Positions 1 through 13,067 of a DNA stretch of 64,000 bases are shown here, in pieces. The notes under the pieces were generated by a model. It had not been told where the DNA came from, ran no database searches, and saw only the letters and a list, made by a program, of their open reading frames with translations. The stretch comes from Chlorokybus atmophyticus (taxonomy: Eukaryota > Streptophyta > Chlorokybophyceae > Chlorokybales > Chlorokybaceae), in NCBI GenBank assembly GCA_009103225.1, contig RHPI01001052.1, positions 79,172 to 143,171 of the forward strand, read 5' to 3'. Both the position numbers and the translations under genes were made by a program. Position 1 is the stretch's first letter; every line of letters begins with the position of its first letter.

Positions 1-921
1 CCACCCGACCAAGCTGGCAAAAGGCCTGTCGTCACATCCAGCATGCTGGCTAATCAGGTGTGATATGCTCGCTTAAATGATGAAACGTATTACACATGTG
101 CCAACAGGTCAGGTTTGCTCAATTGTCTGCCACATTGTGTTCATGGTGGACATGTTGGCAATAGGCTTGTTCCTCCCTGCATTGCATTGCATCACTACTG
201 GTTGTGTCTGCAGGTAAAGCAGCGAGCAGAAGAGTTCATAGCACGCTACTACGACGGTTGGCTCAAGTGCAATGACGACATATGTGGACAACTTACGCGC
301 AACCCCTCGTTGCGAGTTGTTGGAGGCACGGCACTGGGCACGCTCTGCATCAAGTACCCGAATTGCAACGGCCAAGTTGCTCGCCAGGTAATCCTGTTGT
401 TGCAAAAGTCAGAGGCCTCTCTGCCTTCACTTTAGTTCAATGTTGATGATGCCTCATGCAATCACTAGCAGTCTCTGCAGCTTCGTCATTGTCAGATGAC
501 TGCAAGCTTGCCCAGCAATTGCTAAGTAAAGTCACTTGCGTACTCGTATGTGTACCATCTTGCACAAGTATTAGACATGAAACAGCTTCTCTACATCCGC
601 TGATGGATTGTTCGTTGCAGTACTCTGAAGCAGACCTTTACAAACAGCTATGTCATTTCCACCGATTGTTGGATACAGATCGCCTGTTAGAACAGGTACC
701 TTGTTTGTGGCTTTGTTTGCGCACGACACCTTGCAGTTGGCCCTCATTTTGTTTGCTTTGTTGCACAGGCGCCCAGTCAGGATGCAAAGGCAAAGCTTGA
801 ACAAACATGCAAAGCTGCACGCCAGGTGTTGCAGCCAGCGGCAGCTGTTTTGGCACACTTGCGCAACCGCTCAGCATACAAATGGATAAGTCTACAAAAG
901 CTGTGTATCACAGTCGGGTGA
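1..921 (+). CDS. POLA1: DNA polymerase alpha catalytic subunit, C-terminal part (5' end outside window)
   Basis: Exons at <1..57, 214..387, 621..695 and 769..921 join in one frame and end at TGA 919-921. The product is the C-terminal zinc-binding end of the replicative polymerase that extends RNA primers with primase. Visible are the family signature YYDGWLKC, a first cysteine pair (C-x4-C in LKCNDDIC), a second pair in the segment LCIKYPNC, and the helix segment YSEADLYKQLCHFHRLLDTD that follows the second zinc site in POLA1. The conserved tail is short and ends in LCITVG. The polymerase palm and fingers lie upstream of the window. The family call is firm. The first exon (1-57) is supported only by its frame and its CAG|GTGTGA donor. 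Confidence 0.86.
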
Positions 922-3356
922 CTGTGAGTTGTAGGGATTATTATCAAGGCCTGTCAGGGCTTCGAATAGACATGCAGGCCTTGGCGAACTGTGCTTGTAG
1001 TGTATCAGATTAACACTGTAGCGGATGTTGACAAGTCCAGATAGATAGCAGACAGCACACAGACTTATCACAAGCAAACAACCAACCAACATTTGGGGGG
1101 GTCAGCCTAGACGCTGCATGCGCGCCGAGCTGCAAACCAACCACTACATTGATGCTTTGAGATTGGTATCCTTAGCATGCTTTCATAGTCATAAGCTCGT
1201 GTGATCAGCATTCCATGAGCCAAGATTGTCAAATACAGAGTTCCTTGAAACTACCTTAGTGTCTATGTGTCTATATGGTCGAGCACTGTGGTTTGGAATT
1301 GCGATAGTTGTCCTGGTTCCAGACGCGCTACAGTGTATGGGCAGCGCGTGGGTCCTAGCAGCGTACACTGTTCAGACCATGGGGATTACAAGTTAAAATT
1401 GGGCAGATCTAGAGTTGCGTTGGCGTTGGCGCTGCAGCACGTGCTCGCACCCGCAGGGATGCAAGCAATCGATGCGTCCGATGCTAGCACCATGACATCG
1501 ACAGCAGCAATGGTAGACGCACCTGCTGCAACTTAAATTTGCTTGTTTACACACCATGCAATTCTGATTGCTTGTATGTAACATGTGTGCTGCTAATGTG
1601 GCAGTCTGCAAGTGTAAAATACGACTTATACCCTATGCATGTGCTCTCATGTTGTTGTCGTCGCATGACTACGGTAGCCGTTAGAGATGAAATTGAATTG
1701 CATAAAAGAAATGTATTACCATGTAAAGAACATGTTCCATAGATACAGCGTCACACACAAGTCGTGTTGTACAGGTAATTACACGTGCATGCATGTGTGT
1801 TGCACGGGGTATGGGCAGTAGTAAAGGTAGATAAGTAGTGAACTTAGACATCCCGATGGTGAATATAAGAGTGCGATGGTGTAGTGTGCGGACTGCATGT
1901 GTGCTACATTCTCATGCACGCCACAATTCTTGCATACTATATTATACTCTTATCTACCATGTACACACCATCCCTCAAGGAACGAAGTGTCGTCGGACAG
2001 CGATGCCATATTGTCATCAACTTAGTGCAATCGCACCAACAAGCCCATGAGATGAACCTGAATTATATGATGTGTAGGCAACTTCATTTAGTATTTGTCA
2101 TAAAACTTAACACACGGTGTTGAAAATCATCCGCAATAGACATTTTTAAATAAGTGTATACATGCTTCATGCAAAACAACATTGCAAGTTGCACCATTCG
2201 TGTTACAACCGTGCAAGTCTTACCACGTAATTTAAAAAGTTAATCATCATGATTGGTGTTGTCAAAGCAATGCTGCTTCGCAAGGCGCCCTTTGCGACAC
2301 ACCAGGAGGAGTCCTAAAGGTCTCTCGTATTGTATTGGCTTATCTGTAGCCTACACAATTTGTATGCTAGCGGTGTGAAGATCTTAGCAAGCTAGGTCTA
2401 AGCTTGTGCATGAACAGCGCAGAGCCACATGAAGGGTCGGAGTTGTTGCGTGACTTGCCGGCGGCCATTGACTGGTCTACTACTTCGCCACATTGTGTGG
2501 TCATCCAACCGGTCACCGCACAGCAATCGGTCGGTTTGTGGATGGAGCCGATTTCCGCGCGACAGCGTCACGGGCCGTGACTCACGGCTGAACCAGCCGG
2601 CTGCGGTGGACAACAAGTTTGACTTCCGGACAACCTGCTTTGAACCGGTCAATACGAGCCAGACTTGACTGGCGGTTGCCACAAGCCTACTATGTAGGAC
2701 TCCGTGCGGGACTTGTCGCTGCCACTTATGTCCGCAGACTCCGCTCTGTAGCAGAAGTCCTTCCGGGTTTGGGACTCTGGCATGGTAACAGCGACGATGG
2801 GGGTTGAAAGTGCCACGGCAATCTGCAGGCTGCAGCACGCGTGCTCCAGTTGGCACAAGAAAACTGCCTCGCTTGTTGCCCGTGGCGCAGGCGGCGGCAG
2901 GTGCAGCGAGGGCGGTGAGGTGGTTGTGAGGGCAGTGTGTTTGGTCTTATTGTGACGTAGGGGCCCGCTCGACTGTGCGATGGTGGAGTGAAGCGCTGGT
3001 GGAGAGACTGGCGGCTGACTAGCTTGCCCTGCTTGGGGGGCAAGCTGAACTGAGCAGTTGGACGTCATGGTAGGCTCATGCCGTACGAGGCATACGACAG
3101 CTGTGGCGTTGTAGATTGTCGATAGGCTGTGTTTGTTTGTCTGTTCATTTGTCTGGTTCTTTGCCGCCGTGCGCGTTGGCAGGCATGCAGTAGCTGCACA
3201 CATCCGTCAGGCTGTCGGGCATGGCATAGCATGGCCTGGGAACTCACGCAGCTTGCTTACCATCGCATTGTGTTGCAATGTGTTGATTGCAACTACCACC
3301 TGCATCCGTTTTTGAGCACGGGTCTAGCATAGCAGACTGTAGTCCTAATGCATTCA
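922..3356. other. Intergenic stretch, no gene recognised
   Basis: Open frames occur on both strands (for example 2398-2856 and 2649-3203, minus), but none shows a recognisable domain, a splice pattern or a continuation across stops. Part of this stretch must hold the POLA1 3' untranslated region and the promoter and 5' leader of the downstream Golgi gene. I see no RNA gene. Confidence 0.5.
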
Positions 3357-6300
3357 ATGACAGTTTTACAGACAGTGCTACAGGCAGAGCAAGTAAGGTT
3401 GCGTCTTGCAGCATATCACAACTGGTCACTCAATCGGCTTCACGCCTATCATTGCTTAGGAACGTGTAGGTGATTTTGCTTACTGATCAGTCTCAAAGGT
3501 TACACGGTAACCTGGCAGGTTACCTGCTGCTCGTTGCTCACTGCAACAAGTGCTCTTCTGTACACTACTAAGTAATCAACTGAGGGTACATGCACTGTGT
3601 CTTATACTTGTTACGATGATTATCAAGTTAAGGATAAACTTGGCTGCGTTTTACCATTGTCGGCGTTGTGGTTTGTAGATGCACAGTTGTCTTGGGGCAT
3701 AGTCGGATCACTCAGTTTTGTCAGCTTGCCAGAAATTAATGCCTTCTGTTTTAGGCTTCGCTCAATTGGCGTTTCTTGCTCGTGTGCCTGGTGGTATGCG
3801 CTGCGCTGCTGCAACAGCATGCGGCAGCCCAGGAGGTTAAGGATGTGGACGTCTACGATGACGTGTATATGACAGGTACTCCTCCTCCTTTGATTGATTG
3901 TCAATACTGAGTTATGGCAGCTTTGTTTGCTGCTGCTGTGCTATACCGTGCTGTGTGCTCATGCAGTGCGTACATCAGCAGTTTGAAGAATGCTCACCGG
4001 TAGCGCTGCATGTGCATGGTTTGCATGTTCTGATGTTTGTATATGTCTGAGCTGGTACTGAAATGCATGTGCACGTATTTGCAGGCAGCTGTGAGAGGGA
4101 CATGAAGCTGTTTTGCAAAGGTGTACAGCCTGGAGAGTCGCGCCTGGCAGATTGCCTAACAAGGCAACTGCACATTGAGGCCAACGGGATCGATGACAAC
4201 GGTGGGCATCCATTAGAACTACGTTCATCACATCACGCTTCCTCAAAAAGGAGGTTTGCATGAGTGTGCATGTGAACTTGACATGGTCATCTGCTGCAGC
4301 TGTCATGCTTAGTGAGCCATGCAAGACTGAACTTCACGAGTTCAAAGTGGAGCGTGCAAAGGATGAGGCGATCAACACTCGACTTGGTAATTAGTAGAGT
4401 GTACAAAGATGCTTGGTGTGCGTATTACGGCTGCTCATTCTTGTTTGTTTGCGCAGAGCATGCCTGTAAGCAGGATATGAAGAAGTATTGCAATGAGACT
4501 GTGGTACAGGCTGGTGGGATTGTCCGCTGTCTAAGGTAATTTGAACGCATGCAGTTGTAGTACATGTGCTGCGTGCCATCTGGTAAAAATCAATTCACCA
4601 TTTTGCTGTTGCTGTTGACAGACCTTTGAAGGACAAGCTCAGCAGTGCTTGCGCGAAGGAGGTACTGCTGGAGATGGAGGACGCCGCCGATGACTTCACA
4701 CTCGACCCTGGGCTCAACAAGTATTGCTCCGATGATGCCAAGGCCCTTTGCCCGGATGTTGAACCCGGAGAAGGTCGCGTACAGGCTTGCCTGGTAAGGA
4801 TTGTGTACACAGTCATGACATTGCTCTCCGGTACGCACGGCCATGTTTATGTAAGATTCAACAACGCAAACTTATGCACGTCTGTTGACTTGCCATCAGT
4901 TGCGACTCACAAACGATGGTGTCGAATATTGATGTTTACAAGGCGTCATTGGGGCCAGTCATGTGCTGTCCAAGAGTATGTTGTGCAATGGTCCATTGCT
5001 ATAGATGTTACTGGCAGCCTTACAGAATGATGTGGTTGTCCCTGTAATTGCAGAGGGATAACAGAGCGAGTTTGACTTGGGAATGCCAAGAAGAGCTCTT
5101 TCGCCAAGAGGTGGAAGACGCAGATGATATCCGCTTGGATGCCAAATTGCGGAAAGGTGCGCATGTTCCTTTTGTCTGACAAGCAGCAGTATGTGAGACG
5201 CTATGCTTGGTGCATGGCGCCACACATGTTTCGCGTGGTGTTATCAGGCCGTGCAAACACCATCTACACAGCAGTGCAAGCTAATGATGAAGTTGATGTG
5301 GATCATACCACTGTAGGGCATGGGCTGTCAAGCGCATGTGGCATGGCAGTCTAGGGCTCAAGTGGAAATATGAGTGATTAGCATACATTGCTTGCTTGGG
5401 CCTGAAACCAGTAACCACAGCCTGCATGGTGGATAAGAACAAGTTTTGCCCGGATGTGCCTCCTGGAGACGCTCGTGTGAAGAACTGTTTGGAGGACCAT
5501 CGCGAAGACCCTGGCTTTTCCGTAGCCTGGTATGTTCGAGTCCTGCAGTTGTTGGTGCAGCCATGCTATTTGTATAGTATCAAATAAACATCGAAACGCT
5601 TGCAGCAAGAAAGAATTTGAGGCAATGATGGAGCGCCGCGTCGCTGATTTCCGCTTGGATCCTGAGTTAACCAAGTATTGCGAGAAGGACATTAATGAGG
5701 TGGGGTTTTAGAGTCAGTCCTCCCTTGCACTGAGAGGCGCGAGTTTCGCATGATGGCCAACAAGCATATGACAAAGAATTTGCCATATGCAGTAACATCC
5801 ATGTATCCTTTTACGCCCTCTACCTGGTAGTTCATTCTGGTATATTCAATCAACTGATGCACATTTGCGCCTACAGCTGTGTGCATTCGAGAAGGAGAGC
5901 TTGGACTCTGTCGCCGGGTTTGATGCGCGCGTAGTAGAGTGCCTGCAAGATTACCGCGATGAGCTTTCGGTGCCAGAGTGCAAGGAAGAGGTTCATCGTG
6001 TAATGAAGCGCGCAGCTGAAGATGTGCGCTTTGATGAGCCGCTGGCCGACTACTGCTGGGGTAAGGAACATTTGAAGTTTCACATCATACATATTATAGT
6101 AGAAAATCAACATGTTGATCATCATTCTTCGCACTCTGGCAACGCTTTGTGTTACAGAGGATCGTGAACGGTTGTGCAAGGATGTGCCGCCTGGCAACGC
6201 CCGCGTTCTCAGCTGCTTGCAAGATCAGAGGGATGCGCTATCTTTCGAGTGCAGAGAAGCTTTGTTCGATCAGGTCCGCCTTGTGTGCAACAGTCATCGT

Positions 6301-8696
6301 CTTCAGAGCTTGGACTATCAGATTGTGACGAAGTGTTTATTGGCTTATTTGTCAGGAGGTGCGCATGTCAGAAGATATTGACTTCAAGGTACCTTTGAAG
6401 AAGGCGTGTCAGCGGGAGATCAACAAGTGGTGCAAGGATGTGCCTCATGGTGAGCGCAAGGTTGACACTGGTGATGTTGTAGTTCAACCAAGACTGATGT
6501 GTCCGGGGTCGTGCATATTGTGCACCCCTCTAGCCGTTTTCTAATACCTTGCTAGAAGCAGGTCATGCTCGTGTCATCAACTGCTTGCGCGAAAAGGTCG
6601 GGGATGTGGAGACATCAGAGGAGTGCCAACTTGAGATAAGGCGCGATGAGATCATGTCGGCAGAAGGTGAGTGCAATTGCCATTAACAAGTTGCAGCTGT
6701 ATGGCGGAATTGAATTACTGCATTGGTGCACCCCACTGCCTTGTACAAACGCAAGTGCATCACACGTTAATACATCAACAGACATCGATGTGAAGCCGCT
6801 ACCAGTTGCATGCAAAATCCAAAGTGCATCACCTTGCTTGGTGCCATGCATATGTGTGGATGTCAGCACTGGTGTGGACAGCTGTCTCGTAGAAACATTC
6901 GATGTTGCTGCCTGGATAGCAATGCATGAAGCTCTATTGCGTGCAACTGACACATGTGGTTGTTGCAGACTATAGATTGAACTATCGCTTGAGCAAGGCG
7001 TGCGAGGCAGACATTGACGAGCTGTGCTTCACCAAGTGCAGCCCTTACATGGGTTCTTGTGGCGGCCTGGTTCTTGACTGCCTTGTCAAAAATCGCAAGA
7101 ACCTCACAATCGACGCGTGCGCAAAAGAAGTCTTTGAGTTGGAGAAGATGCAAACAGAGGACTGGCGCAACAATGCTGTGCTCAAGCACTACTGCCAGTA
7201 TGCATTGGGTGTTGCGGTGCTTGTTTGCAGCACACTAAGCACCTGTTGTGTGCTGCCTTCTGCCATTGTTACTCAGCTCAATTTCAAAGTTGTAACTGTG
7301 TGTGGTTGTCAGAATGGATGTCAAGATACACTGCAAAAATGTGGAGGGTGGTGGCGCCAAGGTGCACCGCTGTCTGCAAGACAACTTGGCGCAGCTGTCA
7401 CCTGAATGCCGGAATGAGGAGCTGTCCCTTATGATAGTACAGAGCGAAGATGTGCGGTTGAGACCAGTCATGATGAAGTCCTGCGCTGGCGGTAAGTTGT
7501 TGGATATGGGTTTGTGCGTAAAAGGCTCAGAACCTAGTGACTGGTTGTATAGTTTTGTTTGCCAGAGCACGCAGTAGTAAAAGCAGCAGCAGTGTTTGCC
7601 TGAGTAATCAATCTTGCCCACATCAGTGCACATTGCTAAACAGAGCTCAAGAATTATTGCAAGGATGTCCCATATGGCGGTGGGCGCATGTTCAGCTGCC
7701 TGACCACATACCTGGGTGAGGTGGGCTTTTCAAGTGAGTGCGAAAAGGAGGTTATCCGCACTGAGCACTGGCGAGCGTCGAACTACCACCTCGACCCTGC
7801 GGTGGAACGCGAGTGCCCGAACGATGTTGCAGAGTTCTGCGCTCAGGAGGACGCATCACTGAAAGGTGGGCACACCTCCCCTAGTTGTGGTCCTATTGCA
7901 GTGAGTCTGATCTTCAGCTGAGATGCAGTTTGCTGCTGAAGCCACCATTGGCTGTTGTTGTATGACTCACTGGGACTAACTTTGACTGCTCACCGGCAGG
8001 AAACTCCACAGACCCAACTCAGGCGATGGTTCTGAAGTGCCTTGTCAGTCATGACGAAGAGTTGAGCGACACATGCAGCCGAGAGGTGTCGAGGGCAGCG
8101 AAGCTGGCTCTGTGGCTCTATCAGCCCAAGATTCCGCTCACGGAAGCTTGCGATAAAGATATTACCGATAACTGTGGGAAGGGAAAGAACAGAAAGGCAG
8201 CTACTGCTGTTGGCGCAAACATGCGCTGCCTGGTCGAGCGCGTCAACAAGAAGCAGCCTGTGTCTGCCGGCTGCAAAGTTTTGCTTACTGCTGCCCTGGC
8301 TGCAATCGATCGTCTTGAGGCCAATCCCAATGTCGCGTTGCACCCTGGCATGGAACTTGACGACCTCGCACAGAAGATTGAATCACATGTAATTATGGTT
8401 GCCAATGTGACCATGTTTACCAGCCACATGTGATTGTAAAGCATGAGTTTCACTGCTGGAGTGCCTGCTGCTTTGTTAATGCGGTGTTGTCTGTCACGCA
8501 GTTGGAGAGCAGATTCGGCATGATGCCCAGCGCTTCTGGAGCTGTGCAGTTGACGGGCTGGCTTGCAATCGCAGCAATGGCGTCATTGCTTGCTGTTGTG
8601 GTAGCTGGCGCGTTGTATGCCTTCAAGAGGTACACTGGCAGAAATGCGCTGGGGTACACACTTGTCGTCAAGGGTGCAAAGTCAGGTGATGTTTGA
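3357..8696 (+). CDS. GLG1: Golgi apparatus protein 1-like cysteine-rich transmembrane protein
   Basis: Exons: 3357..3392 (tentative), 3755..3875, 4085..4201, 4300..4386, 4457..4535, 4622..4793, 5054..5156, 5421..5529, 5606..5699, 5877..6060, 6158..6273, 6356..6449, 6562..6666, 6969..7197, 7313..7491, 7644..7865, 8000..8388, 8502..8696. They give 876 residues. A signal peptide (core FLLVCLVVCAALL) is followed by about 12 GLG1 cysteine-rich repeats of the form C-x3-D-x4-C-x5-G-x3-V-x2-CL, for example ACMVDKNKFCPDVPPGDARV. A single C-terminal helix (LAIAAMASLLAVVVAGALYA) and a short cytosolic tail follow. Vertebrate GLG1 (MG-160/ESL-1) has about 16 repeats and sits in the Golgi, binding growth factors and selectin. 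The role in an alga is unknown. Most introns are phase 1, as expected for repeat expansion by exon duplication. The start exon is the weak point: ATG 3357 gives 12 codons in phase with a clean acceptor at 3754. Confidence 0.88.
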
Positions 8697-8969
8697 GACA
8701 AGCGCCAATCAGTGCGGCAAGGCATACTATCTGCTGAGAACTTGCACTGCACAACGCTTCAAGGCTTGTGTCTTACATTTTTTCTCAGTTGGTACACAGC
8801 AGAAACTTCGTTAGGCCTGGCTCATGCATCCAATCCGTTCTTGAGTAGGTTTTAAGGCATGACTGTACTGTATTGACAGTACCACTTTAGTAAATGGTGT
8901 AGGCGCCATCCATGTCGTAGGTATTGCTGGTAGGAGGAAATATGTCTTGAACACAGCATCAAGTTTCAC

Positions 8970-10140
8970 CGAGTTTGCCGCATGCATAGGCTTTCCAACA
9001 ATTGCAACACAATGTAAGGCACCAGCAAGCACACCAGCCAGCACACCAACAGGCACACCAGCAAGGACTGAATCACAAGGGCAAGGGCAAGGCTATGTGC
9101 ACTAGCTACGTGCGTATGCTCGTGGTGGTGGGCGGAGAGGTGGGGCGGGGCAGTAGCAGCACAGCAGGTGTAAGGCAAGGCAAGGCAGGGCAGACCTGAG
9201 CAACAGCGGGGCTGGTGTCAGCGTAGTTGTAGAAGCGACCAGCAGGTAGCAGCAGCAGCAGCAGGCAAGGGAGGTTAGGCGAGGGGTGAGCGGGATGCTG
9301 TGTTGTGCTGTGCGTGAGGGGCGCAGCAGGCCGGGCGGCTAGGTTATGGCGTGCTGGTCTTTACAGCCGCTTGTTGTAACACCCGCCGCCAGCAGGAGAA
9401 GTAGCGATACAATGGCTGGCCCAACGGACACTTTGCTGAGTCAGATGAGACACAGGCATTCTGAGCGACAGCACTTCACATATCACGTTAGTGCACTGTC
9501 AGCTCAGCAGTCAATCAATTAGCACAGCAGTCAGCATAGCAGGCAGTTAATCACTTAGCAAGTAGTCAATGGCAAAATTGCAGTCACTCACAAGCTGACG
9601 TCAAATGCATGCATGCGCGGGCAGACACTCTGCTCCCCACACATGCGTAACCACTTACCTCACTTACCTCACTCACCTAGGCTTCGGACTTGCACTTGTT
9701 GGCCACTCGCACGTAGAGCTGCTGGTATGTCATGTCGTACACCTTGCCCGGCATCCTGTACATCTTGCCTTGCAGCTTCCCCAACAGCTCTTGCAAGTGG
9801 TATCCTTGTGCCACCATGTCCCGCAAAGGCTGCACCATTTCCCACATAAAGTGTTCTCGCAAAATATAAATGCGCACAAACTGTGACACGACCACGCCCA
9901 ACTTGGCCGACTTAGAGATCAGACTGTCTGGGTGTGGTGCTCTATGTCTTGGCAAGTATCTGAACGGAGCTGTATTCAGTTTGTTGTACACACGTGTGCA
10001 CAAGCCAAGTTGTGGTGTTTGAAAAATCATCAAGTCCAAGAAAGGCACGGTCACTCCCTGAGCTGTCTGAGACAGAGTGAGCATGTGCTGCGGGTAGAGT
10101 CCTCCACCCGGAGCACTTGCCGCTCCACTGGCTTCCAATC
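8970..10140 (-). mobile_element. Decayed retroelement with reverse transcriptase C-terminal fragment (copy 1)
   Basis: On the minus strand, 10138 down to 9677 is open for 153 codons. It carries the order found at the C-terminal end of Penelope-like and related non-LTR reverse transcriptases: LYP.....L.L then FLDL, a VYNK segment, HPDSL, a stretch SQFVRIYILREHF and a GYHLQELL segment. No catalytic YADD box is visible upstream, so the copy is 5' truncated. The sequence beyond the frame (about 8970-9676) is AC- and GC-biased. It shares short stretches with the flank of a second copy near 58.05-58.96 kb, such as GCATGCATAGGCTTTCCAA and GGCAGACACTCTGCTCCCCA, so the element extends past the frame. 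Exact ends and target-site duplications were not found. Confidence 0.6.
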
Positions 10141-10437
10141 GGTCTGTGACATGTCGCAGCCGGCTGGTGCTGGTTCATGCACGTGCAGTAGCTACGTGCA
10201 TGCAATGCTACTAGCCCCGCACCTAACACAAGACAATACAAGGCAATACCACACAGCACTCTCACAAGCACGCACCCACGCACTGACACCACAACTTGGC
10301 TTGTGCATATGTACAGAAGTATGCTTACATCCAGTGCATTGTGCCACTCATGTACAACACGCGTATGCTCACTCACAGCAGCCAGGCCAGGTATGCAGGT
10401 AGCAAAGTGTATAGGCTGACCAATGAGACAGATGCAA

Positions 10438-10502
10438 CCACACACACGCACGCACGCACGCTCCCCCACCCCACACACACGCACACACACGCATGCACAA
10501 GC
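10438..10502. repeat. CA/CG-rich microsatellite
   Basis: An impure run of CACACG and CACGCA units interrupted by a C-rich segment. It is one of several AC/GT tracts in the window. Confidence 0.8.
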
Positions 10503-11942
10503 ACGCATACAGTAGGAGACTCACAAGCAAAAGAATCAAGGCAGGGGCAAAGCCTATAGCTATGTGCTCTATGTATGTGCGTGTAGTGGGGCGGAGGTTA
10601 AGCAGGCAAGCAGGCGCTATTCATACAACACACGCTACGTAAGTTGGGGCACGTAGCTATATAGCTATTGGCTATGGGCATAGCTCTATGCTCTCTATGT
10701 GCATTCGATGCACGAAGATTCAATTGATAGACAGTAAAGTGTCCGAGTATCAGCTGCGACCGCGCCTAACAACACACAAACACGATAAACACATCACTAC
10801 AATACATAGCAAGCATCAGAGTTGCAAAAGCATACTCAACCGTAGGGGCCAAACGCAATGCAAGCCAGGCAGCACATCACAGCAGCATGAATTACGTGGG
10901 GGCCAACACAAAGCTCTACTACACCATGCACACCGCTAGACCCTAGACCGACCTTAGACAGACCCTCAGGCAGCAACGGAGCAAGCAGTAGACAGGCAGC
11001 AGCGGTTGCAAGTCAACCTGCTTAGCGCAGGAGCACATGTGGCACTTACTATTGTCTGGTTTCACACCATCCGCCCAACACCACGTCATCCTGCATCGCG
11101 TGTAGGCGTCCCCAGCCGCATTGCCTCCTCATCGCTTCCTGCGCTAGAGCGTCGCCCACGCTCGCTCTCGCTGCGGTATATTTGCCACTCGCTCGCCACG
11201 CTGACAAAGCTGACGCAGTTTTTAAGTAAGGCTTACTCAGCGCAAGAGCAGCACTTCACCATACATAGCTTTGCACGCGTAGATGTTGAGAAGCTTGAGG
11301 AAGTCGTCGCCTAGATTGTCGTGAGTTGCCACTGTTGGTGGGAAAAAGGTGCCGAGGAGAGAGGGGGCGGGGATTATTTTCGCTGCTTGCCCTGCTCCGC
11401 CTGCCAGGTGCGCCGCAAACCCTGCGCCCTCGCCGCAGCCTGTGACCATCACGTCTACAAGTGGGCAACAGTCGCGACCCTGCTTATATGCCCGGCATTA
11501 GGTTGACGAGGCATCCGCGCGTCTCCACCGAATGAATGGGCATGAAACCGTATATGCTCGGAGCTGAGTGTATAGCCCGCATCTCGCATTGTAACAACCC
11601 ACCAGGTCATCATAGCAAATGCGCTACACATACAATGAGAGGAAGCGCAGCGCTTTTCAAGGTGGCACATTACCTCCAGCAACTACCCGCGACTGCCTAT
11701 CCGCGTCCCGCCGGGACGTATTCGCGATACGGTTGTGGTCCGGCCATGGCAAGGTATCATAGCCCCACGCGCGCAAGACCGCACATGGTGCGACCCACGT
11801 GTCAACCAAGTATTTGCTGATCATAACGTAAACACACTCATATCTCAAATGTGCTTAACCTCGCGGTATCAATATAACAACTAAGCGCTGCGATAAGAGG
11901 AGGCGTGGCGCTTTAAGATGTTACATGCACGAATCAATGCGA

Positions 11943-11944
<2 letters not shown>

Positions 11945-11980
<36 letters not shown>

Positions 11981-11992
11981 NCCCCCCCCCCC
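11945..11992. repeat. Poly-C run containing an N
   Basis: An uninterrupted C homopolymer with a single ambiguous base at 11981. The true length is probably unresolved by sequencing, so this may also be a collapsed or mis-joined point in the assembly. Confidence 0.9.
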
Positions 11993-12674
11993 TCAAAGCG
12001 TCGTGTGTTTCAATCATTTCAATCGCAATGCGCACCGCATTACTGATCTAAAATGTGTGCCCTATGGTGTAATCCTTACGCCACATGCACACTCCAGCAT
12101 GTTTGTGAGTATCGGTTTTGGCAAGCTCAACAAAGTGCGCATGGCTGTTTAGTATAGATCTACCGTCAATTGCAACCCGACTCAGCTTGTCGAAAAACAG
12201 CGACAATGCCGTCAACCATGCGCTCGCTCCCGCACACGCCGCTGACAAGTGGCATGCTCTCTCATCAGCTGTGGTCCCGCTCTATTGAAGCTGAAGTGGA
12301 GTTGTACAAGGAATCCAACTCCACCATAGCGATGTCCACCGCGCTGCTGATGTCCTTGTGCAGCTTTCGTGCCTCCATGCGCGCCATCCCAAAGGATAGC
12401 CAATTTATGAGGCGGGCCGCCGGCAGCAAAGCAGTGGGGCGGAGGGGCAGCAGGAAAGCATGACATGTATGTACATCACAGGCCAAGAAGGGGCATAATG
12501 TGATCAAATTCCATGTGGCAGCGGTGGTGGAGTGGATTGAGCAGTGCTGCCAGCCCTGCTTAGGCTAAGCGATGCTCTGACACCTTCAAATTAACTTAAT
12601 GCGCCACACATAAGTAATCAGCTCAAGCTTGCCCCACGTCATCCTATATACAAGATCTATATAGATCCTATAGC

Positions 12675-12730
12675 TCACTGCCCATCAAGAAGTTGCATGT
12701 AGCTACAAGCAACTTCTTGATGGGCAGTGA
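12675..12730. repeat. 56-bp near-perfect palindrome
   Basis: The 56 bases read almost identically on the opposite strand. The arms begin TCACTGCCCATCAAGAAG and the centre is the palindromic TGTAGCTACA; only the A/A pair flanking the centre fails to match. As RNA it would fold into a long hairpin. It lies in gene-free DNA. It could be a small foldback element or a cruciform-forming site. Confidence 0.9.
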
Positions 12731-13067
12731 TCACCGGCAGAAAACAACTTTCATGTGCTGGTGACGGAGAAGCATGGCACGTGCGGGGAGGACTAAGTGC
12801 TAAAAGTTTCAGCACGTGTTGCGCCGATGTGCGCGCCACATTATACCGTTGCGAGAGGTAGAGCAGCGGTGCCTGGAAGGTTTTGTGCGTCTTGGCCATC
12901 AGCGTGCAGTCTGAGCAATGCAGCACACGTAGGCCATGGCAATAATGGAGTGAGGAGCGGCGGCGGTAATGTCAATACTGGACTGAACGTTTGTGACACA
13001 CGATCGCTCGACAACGGAGGCAGTCGCACCACTTGCGGAAGGTAGCAACCGTGCATATAGTGTAATG

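Noticed and set aside
2398-3203. Minus-strand frames of 152 and 184 codons upstream of GLG1
   Set aside because: Different overlapping frames, no domain, no start context; the composition looks like non-coding DNA.
8430-8501. Start codon at 8430 making the last GLG1 exon a separate small membrane gene
   Set aside because: The stretch before 8502 is intron sequence ending in CACGCAG, and the exon joins in phase to the repeats.
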